IMG/VR virus record: IMGVR_UViG_3300036785_001389
Coordinates: 1 to 45,596 of that record
Source of the DNA: a virus
DNA length: 45,596 bases
Direction: 5' to 3' (one strand)
The position numbers and the translations under genes are program-made. Of the stretch, positions 1 to 9,004 are shown in pieces. Below the pieces are notes generated by a model. It was given only the letters and a program-made list of their open reading frames with translations. It was not told where the DNA came from and did not search any database. Each line of letters opens with the position of its first letter. The stretch's first letter is position 1.

Positions 1-171
1 TTAATCCCATTCTTCATTCAAGGAGACATCTTCAAAACCTGCAGCTAGTGCCTGCTTTTGCTGATTATTGAAAGTCGGCCAAAGAGTCTGCACTTCTTCG
101 CTGACGTAGTTGTGCCAGTTATGCACCCTATTAACTTTATCCCAATCTGGGAATTCCCAGTCGTGTGGCAT
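1..171 (-). CDS. small hypothetical protein distal to the tail fibres
   Basis: Complete 56-residue frame, too short for usual ORF cut-offs. It starts MPHDWEFPDWDKV, is rich in Trp, Asp and Glu, and its stop codon sits exactly at base 1 of the window. The start is set by a good ribosome site (GAAGGA, 6 nt before the ATG at 171). It is the last gene of the tail-fibre group, 24 nt after the previous gene, a place often used for tail-fibre assembly chaperones. I do not recognise the family, so that role is inferred from position only. Confidence 0.6.
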   Translation of the reverse strand: MPHDWEFPDWDKVNRVHNWHNYVSEEVQTLWPTFNNQQKQALAAGFEDVSLNEEWD

Positions 172-195
172 GAATTCCTTCAGATAAATTCCTTA

Positions 196-1116
196 TTATG
201 CGCGGCTTGAAATTAACTGAGCATCAACCGCGCTGGCAACATTCAGGCAACGCACGTTTGCGAGATAGCCATAGCAGCTTTGACCTGTTGGGACTGAAGG
301 GTCTGCTGGGCCCAAATGCCAATATCCCGCGACGCTAGACAGATCAGCCAATGAACCTGTCCCAGACGCACCGGTATGCAATACAACACCATTGCCATAA
401 CCAATAACATTGCCTGCAAGTGGGTCAATAAGTCCGGCGCAAGTTGCAAACGCTGAATATGGGGATTGCGCACCACTGCCAACATCTGAACCAGAAACCG
501 GCGGATTCACGTTTGTGGCGAAATATTGCCACGCTTCATTGAGTGCGCCGCCATTTGTAAGAATAGTGCGCTGCCGTACAAGAGCTTTGTTTGTTGTTGG
601 ATCTGCAAATGCCACAGTCATACCGAGTTGATCTGTACTACTCCTATCTGAAAGCCTTGCACTTACTAAATATGGGATACCTGGAGCCGCCTGGGCTTTA
701 ACTGTCGTGCTTGATTTCAAATAAACACCACCATTCACAAGCACGATAGCCAATGTATTCGGCGTACCGGCCGTGAAAGTCACAACGGGAGAACCAGTTG
801 GTGCGACAGCTAAAGCTGCAAAATCAGGAGAACCAGAGAGCCCATAAAGTTTATCTACCTGGGTTGTGGTTCCGCTCCTAATTTTAACACCAAAGCTTGC
901 CCCCACCCAGGCAGATACTCGATCCCACATACCATTGTTAACAAGGAATGTAATTTCATTTAAAGTCGCCACGGAATCTATAATCGTCCCACCATCTGCG
1001 GTAACGCGCGCCGCATAGGAGTTATATAATGCTGTAGGATTTAAAAATGAAGAACTGATGTTAATCCCTGCCAATGCACCCGCGTATACTCTCTGCGAGT
1101 TAAATAATGCTGTCAT
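196..1116 (-). CDS. tail fibre or receptor-binding type protein
   Basis: 306 residues with no signal peptide or membrane segment. The composition (Ser, Thr, Ala, Gly, Asn and Val) and the many short beta-strand-like stretches are typical of phage fibre or adsorption proteins. Its N-terminus (MTALFNSQRVYAGA) resembles the MDRQTVYAGE start of the fibre gene at 3335-4963. The start has GGAG 7 nt upstream of ATG. It follows the SGNH-type fibre gene by 10 nt and precedes only a 56-residue gene, so it lies at the host-range end of the tail operon. A concanavalin-like fold is possible but I see no diagnostic motif. Confidence 0.6.
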   Translation of the reverse strand: MTALFNSQRVYAGALAGINISSSFLNPTALYNSYAARVTADGGTIIDSVATLNEITFLVNNGMWDRVSAWVGASFGVKIRSGTTTQVDKLYGLSGSPDFAALAVAPTGSPVVTFTAGTPNTLAIVLVNGGVYLKSSTTVKAQAAPGIPYLVSARLSDRSSTDQLGMTVAFADPTTNKALVRQRTILTNGGALNEAWQYFATNVNPPVSGSDVGSGAQSPYSAFATCAGLIDPLAGNVIGYGNGVVLHTGASGTGSLADLSSVAGYWHLGPADPSVPTGQSCYGYLANVRCLNVASAVDAQLISSRA

Positions 1117-1126
1117 GTTAAATCTC

Positions 1127-3283
1127 CTAGATCACAGCTATTTGAGAGACAACGCACGGATTTAGCATGGTGAACGTTGGGTCATATCTACTTACTGTGG
1201 TAGATGTATCGAAAATATTAATCATCGGATAGCTATTAACTCCGTTATCCGTTGAGTTACAACCAAAACTAAAATAATCACCAACAGTTGGGGCAACGTC
1301 AGTCACAAAAGTAAAAACGAAGTTACTGGTTTGGCTGGCAGATACAATATTCGCGCTACCATTTAACAATTTGCAACCAAGATTCGGTGCCATGAGTCCG
1401 CCAACTGATTTTATTTGCAATGGCAATCCGTAGGGCGAACTAAATGTGATATTAAATGTGGTGGCATTTGTCTTTGAAATCGATACTGGCTGAACTGGTG
1501 TGAATTTCGTCCCACTAGGGTTATCTGTTCTATTATAAATAGTCCAGTCTTCGGCTAAACCTTGATACTCGCCAAGAATTAGATACCCTAAATTTATTAG
1601 ATGCAGTTGGTCATAAGGATACAATCTATTGAGATACCACTTTGGCACACTCATAAATGCTTCTGCGCGAGTCTTTGTAAACATCCACTGGTCTATTGCC
1701 ACAGTATAGCCGGACTGTGTTACCCCACTTATAACAGATGTGTTTGTTAAAGACCCCAACTGATCCACGTCAAGCCATGGCAAATATGTTTGTCCAGAAA
1801 TTGCCATCATATCTGATTGGGTATCATTAGCCCATTGAGTCAAATACCCAAGATAAGTGCCAGATGCCAACCCGGTTACATTCGAGTCAGCCTCGCCGTG
1901 GGTAAATCCAATCAATTTACAAATTGGCAATTTACCAATCGAGGTAGCGCGGCTACAAAATGACGTAAATGCTGTGATGCCGTCTATATATACTTGGGTT
2001 CCCTTCGCCAATGAGTTATATGCATAACTAGCATGAGCATCCATACGACTGACTATAATTGGTAGTGTTGTCCCTCTTGATTGGTTTTTAGATAAAATAG
2101 TCACAACAGCAGGAATTTGACAATTATTCCTATTGGCAATTATATATCCATCGCAAAGCGCCCCAAGGGTTGCGTCGGTAACTGGGCCATCTATTGACGC
2201 CCCTCTATCCTTCCCTGCCCCAGAAAACATTAAGCAATTTCCAATCATGGATGCTATTGGTGATATTGTACTGCCATATGCGCCAACTCTAAGCGACTGC
2301 CCCCTACCCGCAAAAAAATCCATAGTCAGAGATGTTGAATTAATTTCACGAATAGACTCTGAGTTATTTACTGCTATTGTCGGTATTAATGCGGTCTTTA
2401 GCGTCCCAGCCATGTTGTATGTAAATGATATTCCTGTCGTAGTGACGTTTTGGGCGCTGACAACTGGGAAATAAGACCACAGGGGGGTTGTTGATAGTTG
2501 ACTAGAATATAAGGCATTTTTCCCAGTTCCATCTGGCCTTAATAGACTGGTGCTAGCCCCTGATATTATATTTGCAATAGTTGTTTGTACAGACGAAGCC
2601 ATCCCAGCAAGCCATAAATACCCATTAGAATCTATAGCTGCGACTGCTGTTTTCCCGTCGCCAGTCAAAAACACATAATGATAACCAGATACTGTTGCTG
2701 ATAGCGAGTTACTATATAAGCAGCTCAAATAACTTTGTACATTCCCATTTACTCCAGGAATGAAAACGCCGCCACCATCATCTACTCCAAGCAGTCCAGC
2801 ATTCCCTGTAATATCAGTTAACAGCATTTGCCAGCCTGTTAAATGACCAGCTCCCGCGACGTTAACAACATTGTTTAATGCAGTAGTTTGCGATGCAAGC
2901 GACGCGACATAGGTTGAACTTGGATAACTTTTACCGGTGGCTGTGGCGGTTCCTGAAACATTCTGATATTGATCAATATAATTATTTGGCAAAGAACTGT
3001 TGACGCCAAAAAGACCATTATTTGGTATTGTTCCTGCTGTAATCGCGACCTGGGCAGCGGACACTGTTAAATATATATTTGATGCAGTACCAGCATTATT
3101 CGCTGCGGATTGTGCTATTTGACTATTTTGAGCAGCTAAATCTGCAGACGCCTGAGCGGATTGTGTATATCCGCTCAATTGGTCAGATGCATCTATTACC
3201 GCTTGGGAAAGATTTTCTTTTGTAGCTAAATCATTAAAATCGGCGGCCTGCGGTATTTGCCCCGTAACAAATGGTAGTGACAT
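1127..3283 (-). CDS. tail fibre/tailspike with SGNH (sialate O-acetylesterase-like) signature
   Basis: 718 residues from the ATG at 3283 (GGAG 6 nt upstream; an in-frame TTG 12 nt earlier is less likely). Residues about 1-90 are Ala/Gln/Ser-rich and probably form a trimeric helical attachment region. From about residue 325 come three spaced motifs of SGNH hydrolases: GRGQS (Ser about 330), FTHGEAD (about 461-466), and DQLHL (Asp about 558, His about 561), in the order expected for blocks I, III and V. That family includes carbohydrate acetylesterases, and phage fibres use them to deacetylate O-antigen or capsule. The enzymatic role is inferred. It sits between two other fibre-type genes and is preceded by a terminator hairpin. 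Confidence 0.7.
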   Translation of the reverse strand: MSLPFVTGQIPQAADFNDLATKENLSQAVIDASDQLSGYTQSAQASADLAAQNSQIAQSAANNAGTASNIYLTVSAAQVAITAGTIPNNGLFGVNSSLPNNYIDQYQNVSGTATATGKSYPSSTYVASLASQTTALNNVVNVAGAGHLTGWQMLLTDITGNAGLLGVDDGGGVFIPGVNGNVQSYLSCLYSNSLSATVSGYHYVFLTGDGKTAVAAIDSNGYLWLAGMASSVQTTIANIISGASTSLLRPDGTGKNALYSSQLSTTPLWSYFPVVSAQNVTTTGISFTYNMAGTLKTALIPTIAVNNSESIREINSTSLTMDFFAGRGQSLRVGAYGSTISPIASMIGNCLMFSGAGKDRGASIDGPVTDATLGALCDGYIIANRNNCQIPAVVTILSKNQSRGTTLPIIVSRMDAHASYAYNSLAKGTQVYIDGITAFTSFCSRATSIGKLPICKLIGFTHGEADSNVTGLASGTYLGYLTQWANDTQSDMMAISGQTYLPWLDVDQLGSLTNTSVISGVTQSGYTVAIDQWMFTKTRAEAFMSVPKWYLNRLYPYDQLHLINLGYLILGEYQGLAEDWTIYNRTDNPSGTKFTPVQPVSISKTNATTFNITFSSPYGLPLQIKSVGGLMAPNLGCKLLNGSANIVSASQTSNFVFTFVTDVAPTVGDYFSFGCNSTDNGVNSYPMINIFDTSTTVSRYDPTFTMLNPCVVSQIAVI

Positions 3284-3294
3284 CTTTATCTCCA

Positions 3295-3320
3295 ATAAAA
3301 AAGGCCGCCATAGCGACCTA
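3295..3320 (-). terminator. intrinsic terminator between tail fibre genes
   Basis: On the minus strand AGGTCGC-TATG-GCGGCCT forms a hairpin followed by TTTTTTATT. The end of the T-run runs directly into ATTGGAG, the ribosome site of the next gene, so terminator and translation signal are fused. Confidence 0.7.
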
Positions 3321-3334
3321 TTTTTTTATTTCTT

Positions 3335-4963
3335 TTACCACTCGATAATTACAACGCCGGCAGCACCGGCACCACCAACAAATGAGGCACCTGAGAACGT
3401 AACGTCATACACGCCGCCGCCGCCGGAGCCATAAGCCATTGGAGGGACGACCCCGCCAGCCGCTGACCGTCCGCCACCGCCAAAATATGAACTTCCGCCG
3501 TACCCAGTTAGCAAGTAAGTGCTTTGCTGACCATCCCCGCCATAGCCACCGTTAATATTTACCGCCCCACCAGTTGCGGTGCCACCTGGGCCGCCAGCAT
3601 AACTGGTTATAGAAGCCTTACTACCACCACTACCGCCTGTAGCACTGCACAACGATCCGAAGCTTGAGCCACCGCCATCGGATCCAGCAGAAGCCCCCGA
3701 GCCACCTGGGCCGCCCGAGCCGACAGTCACTGTGTAGGTCGTTCCTGGCGTTGTCGTATAAACGCCTATAGCCGTACCTCCACCGCCACCACCTGAACCG
3801 GAAAACGATTGAGAGCTGCTACTGGCTTGACACCCGGCACCGCCGCCGCCAGCGCCAGTACAAGTCACTTTAATCTTTGTCACCCCCGCAGGAACGGTGA
3901 AGGTTCCATTGGCGCTAAATACAGAAATTGAAGGGCCAGCTGCGCTAATGGCGCTATTCATCTGCGAAAGATTTACAGCTTGATTTGATGCTGTTGCTGT
4001 GGGTACTTGTAGCTTTCCGCCAGAACTGGCGCGCAGCACAAAGGCGTTTAAGGTGCTATTCCATGAGACCGTTACAAGGCCATTAGCAACAATCTCTCCA
4101 CCCTGAAGAGCTTGTTGTGACTGGGAATATATAGGAGCACTACTAAGCCCATTGACAGATATAGTCGATGTTGTGGTATTCGCTGCTTTTGCTTTGAATG
4201 ATAAAACTAAACCGTCGATTAGCTGAGTTACTGGGGGGCTATAGGACACCGTGTATGCGTTTGCAGAGCCGGTATCGATCGCATAAGTTAATGCGCTATT
4301 CTGTATCCCCGCGACAAGGCCAGATGATGGTAAAAATGGGGCATTTGGGGCCAGTGCGATACTGGTTGATGTAATGGCAGTTTGTCCATTTGCAACTGTA
4401 ATCACCCAAGCACCGACATAACCAGAATCAGGCGTAGGAGTTGATTGCATGCCAGTTGTTGCAGCCACTCCAGTTTTCACTGTGACACTGCATACTCCAG
4501 CTCGTACTGTGTTCTGAGCGGAACCAGAGTTTGCAGGGCCAGACCATGCCACGCTCGGATTTGCAGCATTGTAATATGGCAGCACGGTAGAGCCTGTATC
4601 GACATCTTGATAAATAGCCTGGATCAGATAATTGATACTCTGACCGCTGGTAGTTGGTGCTGTCAGGGTGAATGTTTGTGCATTTAATACTAGACCCTGC
4701 TTTGGAATGCTATGCGTTGTATCTGCTGGCAAGGATGAGTAAGCGGTACTGTCAATGTTCTGTAAACTATAAATAGAACCGGCACCGATGTTAACCACCA
4801 ACGATGCTGGACTTGTTGGAGTGCAATTTAGCCCATGTATCACAATGGCGTTACCTGTTAACAACAGGGATTGTTTAGCCAACGCAATCATTGTATTTTT
4901 GTTTGTATTTAATAAATCTGTTTCTAGTGGTATTTCGCCAGCATATACTGTTTGACGATCCAT
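3335..4963 (-). CDS. tail fibre protein with C-terminal glycine-rich domain
   Basis: 542 residues from ATG 4963 (GGA 8 nt upstream). An in-frame TTG at 4975 would add MEKK but has no ribosome site of its own. Residues about 1-340 are Ser/Thr/Ala-rich with repeated short strands, as in Mu/P2-like fibre shafts. The last 190 residues are a glycine-rich domain (TCTGAGGGGAG, GSGGGGGG and GGYGGDG-type stretches) ending in AGVVIIEW. This domain type occurs at the tips of phage fibres and in prophage tail proteins and probably forms a polyglycine fold with receptor loops. It lies just downstream of the baseplate genes, as expected for the first fibre gene of the operon. Confidence 0.75.
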   Translation of the reverse strand: MDRQTVYAGEIPLETDLLNTNKNTMIALAKQSLLLTGNAIVIHGLNCTPTSPASLVVNIGAGSIYSLQNIDSTAYSSLPADTTHSIPKQGLVLNAQTFTLTAPTTSGQSINYLIQAIYQDVDTGSTVLPYYNAANPSVAWSGPANSGSAQNTVRAGVCSVTVKTGVAATTGMQSTPTPDSGYVGAWVITVANGQTAITSTSIALAPNAPFLPSSGLVAGIQNSALTYAIDTGSANAYTVSYSPPVTQLIDGLVLSFKAKAANTTTSTISVNGLSSAPIYSQSQQALQGGEIVANGLVTVSWNSTLNAFVLRASSGGKLQVPTATASNQAVNLSQMNSAISAAGPSISVFSANGTFTVPAGVTKIKVTCTGAGGGGAGCQASSSSQSFSGSGGGGGGTAIGVYTTTPGTTYTVTVGSGGPGGSGASAGSDGGGSSFGSLCSATGGSGGSKASITSYAGGPGGTATGGAVNINGGYGGDGQQSTYLLTGYGGSSYFGGGGRSAAGGVVPPMAYGSGGGGVYDVTFSGASFVGGAGAAGVVIIEW

Positions 4964-4975
4964 TTTTTTTTCCAA

Positions 4976-5001
4976 TAAAAAAGGCCACCCGAAGGCAGCC
5001 T
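4976..5001 (-). terminator. intrinsic terminator upstream of the first fibre gene
   Basis: Minus strand AGGCTGCC-TTCG-GGTGGCCT with a TTCG loop, followed by TTTTTTATT and then the ribosome site of the fibre gene. Same layout as the hairpin at 3295-3320. Confidence 0.7.
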
Positions 5002-5019
5002 TTGTTGAAATTTGGGCTA

Positions 5020-5745
5020 TTAGTAAATAGTGGAAACGCCCACGGTATAATCTATCCCGATCCTAGTAGGAGGCGTTGGTCTATTGGATTTAATTTTCAC
5101 CCACACCAGCGTCCCCTCGACTTTTACGCTAGCTATAGCTGCGTAAATATCTGCATCAGAAACAAGTCCAGATATCATGTTTAATGAAGAATATTGACCT
5201 TGCGAAGGCACGCCATAACCCGAAGTGGTAGATGTATACCCAGCGATGAACGGAATACCTGTGTTTGGCGCGCGATATGCTGTAACCAAGGCTTGATAGG
5301 GCATTAGCTTTGACCCATATCCTCCCCCTACGGCGTATCCGCATCCATAGCCGTACCCACCGGTATCAGCAGGCCTTTGAGGCTCAAAAATATCAGGGTA
5401 TTCACCAGTTAAATCATAAAGGACTTGGGATATTGAATGACGCGTCCCCCTTTCCCTGAATAGATTAACTATGATCTTGTTCCGATAATTATCGTCGGTT
5501 TGTCCGCTATACCGAAGTAAGGTATCACCGAAAAAATCGGCCGAAATCATATCTAACCAACCATCAGACGCCGTTTTTATTCTTGTCTGCATCTGGGCAT
5601 AAAGATAGAGCGCATAACACCATGCAAGAACTTGTGCGGTGCCAATTAAAATTGCATCGCGTATCGGATTTGAATCACCAAACCAAGTTGGGGGCAGTAA
5701 TGCTTTCAGGCGAGAAAACATGTCATTCTGATCACCAGTTGCCAT
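5020..5745 (-). CDS. baseplate protein, Mu gp48-like
   Basis: 241 residues. Assigned to the Mu gp48-type baseplate group (tail end, contact with fibres) from its place directly after gp47-like and before the fibres, its length, and its N-terminal region (LKALLPPTWF ... ILIGTAQVLAWCYALY), typical of this group. The middle carries a Gly/Tyr-rich loop (GGYGYGCGYAVGGGYG, about 130-145), unusual for a wedge protein and perhaps a flexible contact to the fibre. It starts 2 nt after the stop of the upstream gene with a GGTGGG ribosome site, indicating translational coupling. Confidence 0.75.
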   Translation of the reverse strand: MATGDQNDMFSRLKALLPPTWFGDSNPIRDAILIGTAQVLAWCYALYLYAQMQTRIKTASDGWLDMISADFFGDTLLRYSGQTDDNYRNKIIVNLFRERGTRHSISQVLYDLTGEYPDIFEPQRPADTGGYGYGCGYAVGGGYGSKLMPYQALVTAYRAPNTGIPFIAGYTSTTSGYGVPSQGQYSSLNMISGLVSDADIYAAIASVKVEGTLVWVKIKSNRPTPPTRIGIDYTVGVSTIY

Positions 5746-5747
5746 TT

Positions 5748-6872
5748 TTAGCCCACCGATATTGTGCCAGCACGAATAATCTGTTGCGACGTGGCAGCCA
5801 AATCGGAAGTGGCACCATTCAACAACACAGAACTGACATTTGTTACGAGAGTACTTGCACCATATGCAACGGTCGCGAGTTGCGTATAAGGAAGTAACTG
5901 GCCAAGGGGAAGTTTGTTTATGTAATTCTGGAGCGCCGTGGTTACTATTGCTGCTACTGCACTATGATCTGCACCAACAGCGGTGGTGATAATCATGGTG
6001 ACATTCGCAGTAACCACGCTTGGAGGGAACACGCTAAACGTAATAGTAAATCCACGCACAGCATCAATAGCATTGTAAATAGATGAGATAAAGCCACTAC
6101 TAGGTGAACCAGACCCGTCATCTACCACTGCAAAAAAATATCCGGGGGCTGCCGTACCATATCTATCTTGATTCTCAGTTAGCGTGTAAGTAACGCCACT
6201 TTGAAAGCTTGATATTGCATAGCCTATTGCAGCTTTTGTTGCTTTTGACAGTGATGCTACCCATGCGATAAAGCGAGCCCTAAAGCTGGCGTCAGATTCC
6301 GAATCTGCACCATTTGTTAATGCTGCTGCATTCGTTACTGTATCAACATATTGTATGCTGCCAGTAATCGTAGATATTGTACCGGCAAGAGCATTAGCGG
6401 AACTTCCCGCAATGTTTGCCATGATAGGAACGGTGACACTTGAAATCCCAGCAGCAATAACATACCCGTTATAACTTGCGCTATAAGCGGCATTCGTCGT
6501 ATCAACTATGACCGTATATGATTGCGTACCGTCACTGGTTGAAACTGTAGTCCCTATTAATACGACAGCCTGATACGTGGCAGTGAATCTGGCAAAAGTG
6601 ACTTGTCCTGTAGCCTGCACCGCAGATAGTCGCAGAAACCCATAGTCAGCCATCCAAGAATCTAAATCCGTGCCAGTGCTTGTTGCTGCTCTTGTCGTAG
6701 CCAGCAGGATTACAATTAATTTCTGCAGCCACTGCGCCACGCTGGAATTGCTCTCAACTACCGACCTTAAAAGACTGCCGATGGTTAAATCTACCAAACC
6801 AGCTACAGCTCCCTGGATAAAGGTAACTTGATCGCTAACGAGCTGAGTAAATGATTTTATATTTAGCGCCAT
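5748..6872 (-). CDS. baseplate J-like wedge protein (Mu gp47 / P2 gpJ family)
   Basis: 374 residues. The N-terminus (ALNIKSFTQLVSDQVTF...GSLLRSVVES) and the conserved stretch with ADSESDASFRARF (about 190-202) are hallmarks of the baseplate J/gp47 family, which forms the wedge around the central hub of contractile tails. Length fits the family (about 350-400). It lies between gp46-like and gp48-like genes with 1-2 nt spacing, the Mu order. The ribosome site is weak, consistent with coupling to the upstream gene. Confidence 0.88.
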   Translation of the reverse strand: MALNIKSFTQLVSDQVTFIQGAVAGLVDLTIGSLLRSVVESNSSVAQWLQKLIVILLATTRAATSTGTDLDSWMADYGFLRLSAVQATGQVTFARFTATYQAVVLIGTTVSTSDGTQSYTVIVDTTNAAYSASYNGYVIAAGISSVTVPIMANIAGSSANALAGTISTITGSIQYVDTVTNAAALTNGADSESDASFRARFIAWVASLSKATKAAIGYAISSFQSGVTYTLTENQDRYGTAAPGYFFAVVDDGSGSPSSGFISSIYNAIDAVRGFTITFSVFPPSVVTANVTMIITTAVGADHSAVAAIVTTALQNYINKLPLGQLLPYTQLATVAYGASTLVTNVSSVLLNGATSDLAATSQQIIRAGTISVG

Positions 6873-6873
6873 T

Positions 6874-7257
6874 TTATACCGTCACATCGAAGCTGAGTGT
6901 CACAGGGACGCCGGATGGCGCATCTGTGTAAGTGATGTATGCACTGACGCCATTAGTTAATGGCGTGAGCGTTACTTTCGGTGGGTATTTGGGGTCTTGA
7001 GACACGCATGACTCTAAAAGCATTTGTCCTTTAATTAGCGCCGTCCATTCGCCAACATTAAGACTTTGCCCCACTTTAGAACCCAACCCCGCGCCATAAG
7101 TTGGGTGATAAATATAATCACCAGGATTCGTCATAAGTCGTCGCAATACTCTTTGCTTTCCCATTTCTAATCCTGAAACGGGTCGCAAATCTCCAGCCGG
7201 GGACGTGCCTAGGTCGCCACCGATATAGTGGTAGAGGTCTTGCATCACATAGGTCAT
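6874..7257 (-). CDS. baseplate wedge protein, gp46/gp25-like
   Basis: 127 residues. Small acidic-to-neutral protein with the pattern of the gp46/gp25 wedge family: a central segment with arginines and LMTNPGDYIYHPTYGAGL followed by a C-terminal beta-rich half (VTLTPL...VTLSFDVTV). In other contractile systems this protein connects the hub to the wedge. Position between spike and gp47 agrees. Start has GGTGA 4 nt before ATG. Confidence 0.82.
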   Translation of the reverse strand: MTYVMQDLYHYIGGDLGTSPAGDLRPVSGLEMGKQRVLRRLMTNPGDYIYHPTYGAGLGSKVGQSLNVGEWTALIKGQMLLESCVSQDPKYPPKVTLTPLTNGVSAYITYTDAPSGVPVTLSFDVTV

Positions 7258-7266
7258 AAGTCACCA

Positions 7267-7893
7267 CTAGAGAGGTTGGTTTGGTACTGCAGTGTCCCCA
7301 GAGCCGGTCTGGACGCCACCATGACTGTGTCCGTCATAAACGTCACGGATATGCTGAACGGCACCCTTAGAACCATTCTGATCTTTGATACTGCCAGATA
7401 CCTGTAAATCGCCATTAACCTGCGTGTTGGCATTAATGGTCAGTCCACCGGAAAACGTTGCGGTACCAGTCCCATCACCATTTAGAGCTAAAATCGAACC
7501 CGACTTATCTTGAAAGTCGACCGCGCCGGAGTTCAGTATTTTGATAAATGAGCCAGACTGATGGACAATCCATAATTCACCTGATGGAGGCCCTGGGCAT
7601 CTATCTTCATTATTGTAGAATTGCCCTGAGGCCATTCCTGCCCCAATAAGCCCAGAGTCGAAGTTAATCTCAACCTCTGCTCCAACCATTGGCCCCGCAC
7701 ATAAACCCCAGCCATTCCCAGCCCATTGCGTTGCTAGCGGTATCCAGCCGGTTTCTTCACCGGTCGGCTGCAGCGTGGCTTTAATGCAATATTCCGCCGC
7801 ATCATATCCAGTGATGATCCCCTGCCGCGTTCCAGTAAATCCCGCCTGCGTCTGTGAAGCTCTATTAGCCATGACATTAAGAAGTTGTCTCAT
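7267..7893 (-). CDS. baseplate central spike protein (gpV/gp45-like)
   Basis: 208 residues. N-terminal OB-fold-like region (about 10-110), then a repetitive beta-helix stretch (SGGLTINANTQVNGDLQVSG, about 149-168) and a C-terminal HDGHSHGG-like element read here as YDGHSHGG (about 187-194). In P2 gpV and related spikes the HxH pair binds an iron ion at the needle tip, so membrane piercing is the expected role. ATG 7893 is chosen because AGAGGTAA lies 4 nt upstream; an internal ATG at 7872 has none. The start overlaps the end of the hub gene by 17 nt. Confidence 0.88.
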   Translation of the reverse strand: MRQLLNVMANRASQTQAGFTGTRQGIITGYDAAEYCIKATLQPTGEETGWIPLATQWAGNGWGLCAGPMVGAEVEINFDSGLIGAGMASGQFYNNEDRCPGPPSGELWIVHQSGSFIKILNSGAVDFQDKSGSILALNGDGTGTATFSGGLTINANTQVNGDLQVSGSIKDQNGSKGAVQHIRDVYDGHSHGGVQTGSGDTAVPNQPL

Positions 7894-9004
7894 CGATTAC
7901 CTCTAATGCTGGGCTGTGATTCTTCGCAGTAAATGACATCGCATAACCACCATCCCAACTCATTGAACGGCGCACGTTGTCACAGTAATAAGCCTGATCA
8001 AACGGGCTTTGAGTGCCTTCAATGCGCAGTAATGTTTGCGGGGTAAGAAGATTATCCCCGGCAGTAGAACCTGCGACTTTCATCTCATGCTGAACGATGC
8101 TGTTATAAATCGACTGAGCCAAGGTAGCTGCGGCACCCGGGTCAAGTCCGTTTCTCACGACGCGGTAAACCTGGGTTTTTGCGACTGCATTGCCCGGCGT
8201 TACTGATTTTGCGGTTTTAGGATACGAGGCAACAAACTGTTTGTTTTTCCGCTTTGAGTTCCAGCTGAGGACTTCCACTGTCACGCCCTTTGAGATGGTT
8301 AGGGCCCGGTTAAAATCCAGGTCATCAGACACGTTCGCTTGCGGATATGCCAACAGGCCCGGTGGCTGATACCTGACTACATAATTTGGTGTTTTTGCAG
8401 GGTCGACTGCTGGCTTGAAATATAAATTGTATCCATCGACATAGACCTGATACCCCTCAATGGCTGCAAGCGTGGTTAGCAAGTCCCATTCGCTTTGCTC
8501 GCCGGTAAGATGCGCAGAGTCAATTTGGTAAAACTCTCCATACAATCCCTTGGTAGCCGTGACTACTGGCGTCAGCCCATGCCTGGTTGCGAGCATCGAT
8601 GCGATTTCACTGCTAGTGTAGTTTTTGAAGCTTTCACCTGCAGACTTGGCGTCTATCAACCGTCCTACAAAATCACGGCCGTCAGCAGTTATTTCGAACT
8701 TAGCCGGGGAGAAATGCCAATTATCAATATCGCCGACAATAAGCTGCTTCTCATCCTTACCGGCGATCGTCGTAATGGTTGCGAAAATCTGAACGGTTAT
8801 CGTTGTCTGGTTCGCCCACCAAGTTAGTAACCCCATGCCTTTGGGTAGCGCAGAAACCGCCAAAGTTAAGTTAAATGTTGATGCCCCACGAAAGGAATTA
8901 CTATCAACATCAAACGACACAAAAGGAACCTCAGTTCCATTTAAAAGACAACGCCCGGTTATATGCCGGGCGCTTGGTGTGATAATCGGATTGTTTACGT
9001 CCAT
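7877..9004 (-). CDS. baseplate hub protein, gpD/gp44-like (late control D family)
   Basis: 375 residues. The sequence has the expected hub features: a phage late control gene D / Mu gpP-type N-terminal barrel (VEI-like strands with IVGDIDNWHF at about 90-100) and a middle segment (EQSEWDLLTTLAAIEGY, about 170-186) that is well conserved in these hubs. The ATG at 9004 overlaps the upstream stop as TGATG; a GTG 3 nt earlier is possible. Forms the trimeric hub onto which the spike is threaded. Confidence 0.85.
   Translation of the reverse strand: MDVNNPIITPSARHITGRCLLNGTEVPFVSFDVDSNSFRGASTFNLTLAVSALPKGMGLLTWWANQTTITVQIFATITTIAGKDEKQLIVGDIDNWHFSPAKFEITADGRDFVGRLIDAKSAGESFKNYTSSEIASMLATRHGLTPVVTATKGLYGEFYQIDSAHLTGEQSEWDLLTTLAAIEGYQVYVDGYNLYFKPAVDPAKTPNYVVRYQPPGLLAYPQANVSDDLDFNRALTISKGVTVEVLSWNSKRKNKQFVASYPKTAKSVTPGNAVAKTQVYRVVRNGLDPGAAATLAQSIYNSIVQHEMKVAGSTAGDNLLTPQTLLRIEGTQSPFDQAYYCDNVRRSMSWDGGYAMSFTAKNHSPALEVIDETTS

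Noticed and set aside
1-5000. diversity-generating retroelement or fibre-inverting site
   Set aside because: No reverse transcriptase, recombinase or template/variable repeat pair seen near the fibre genes.
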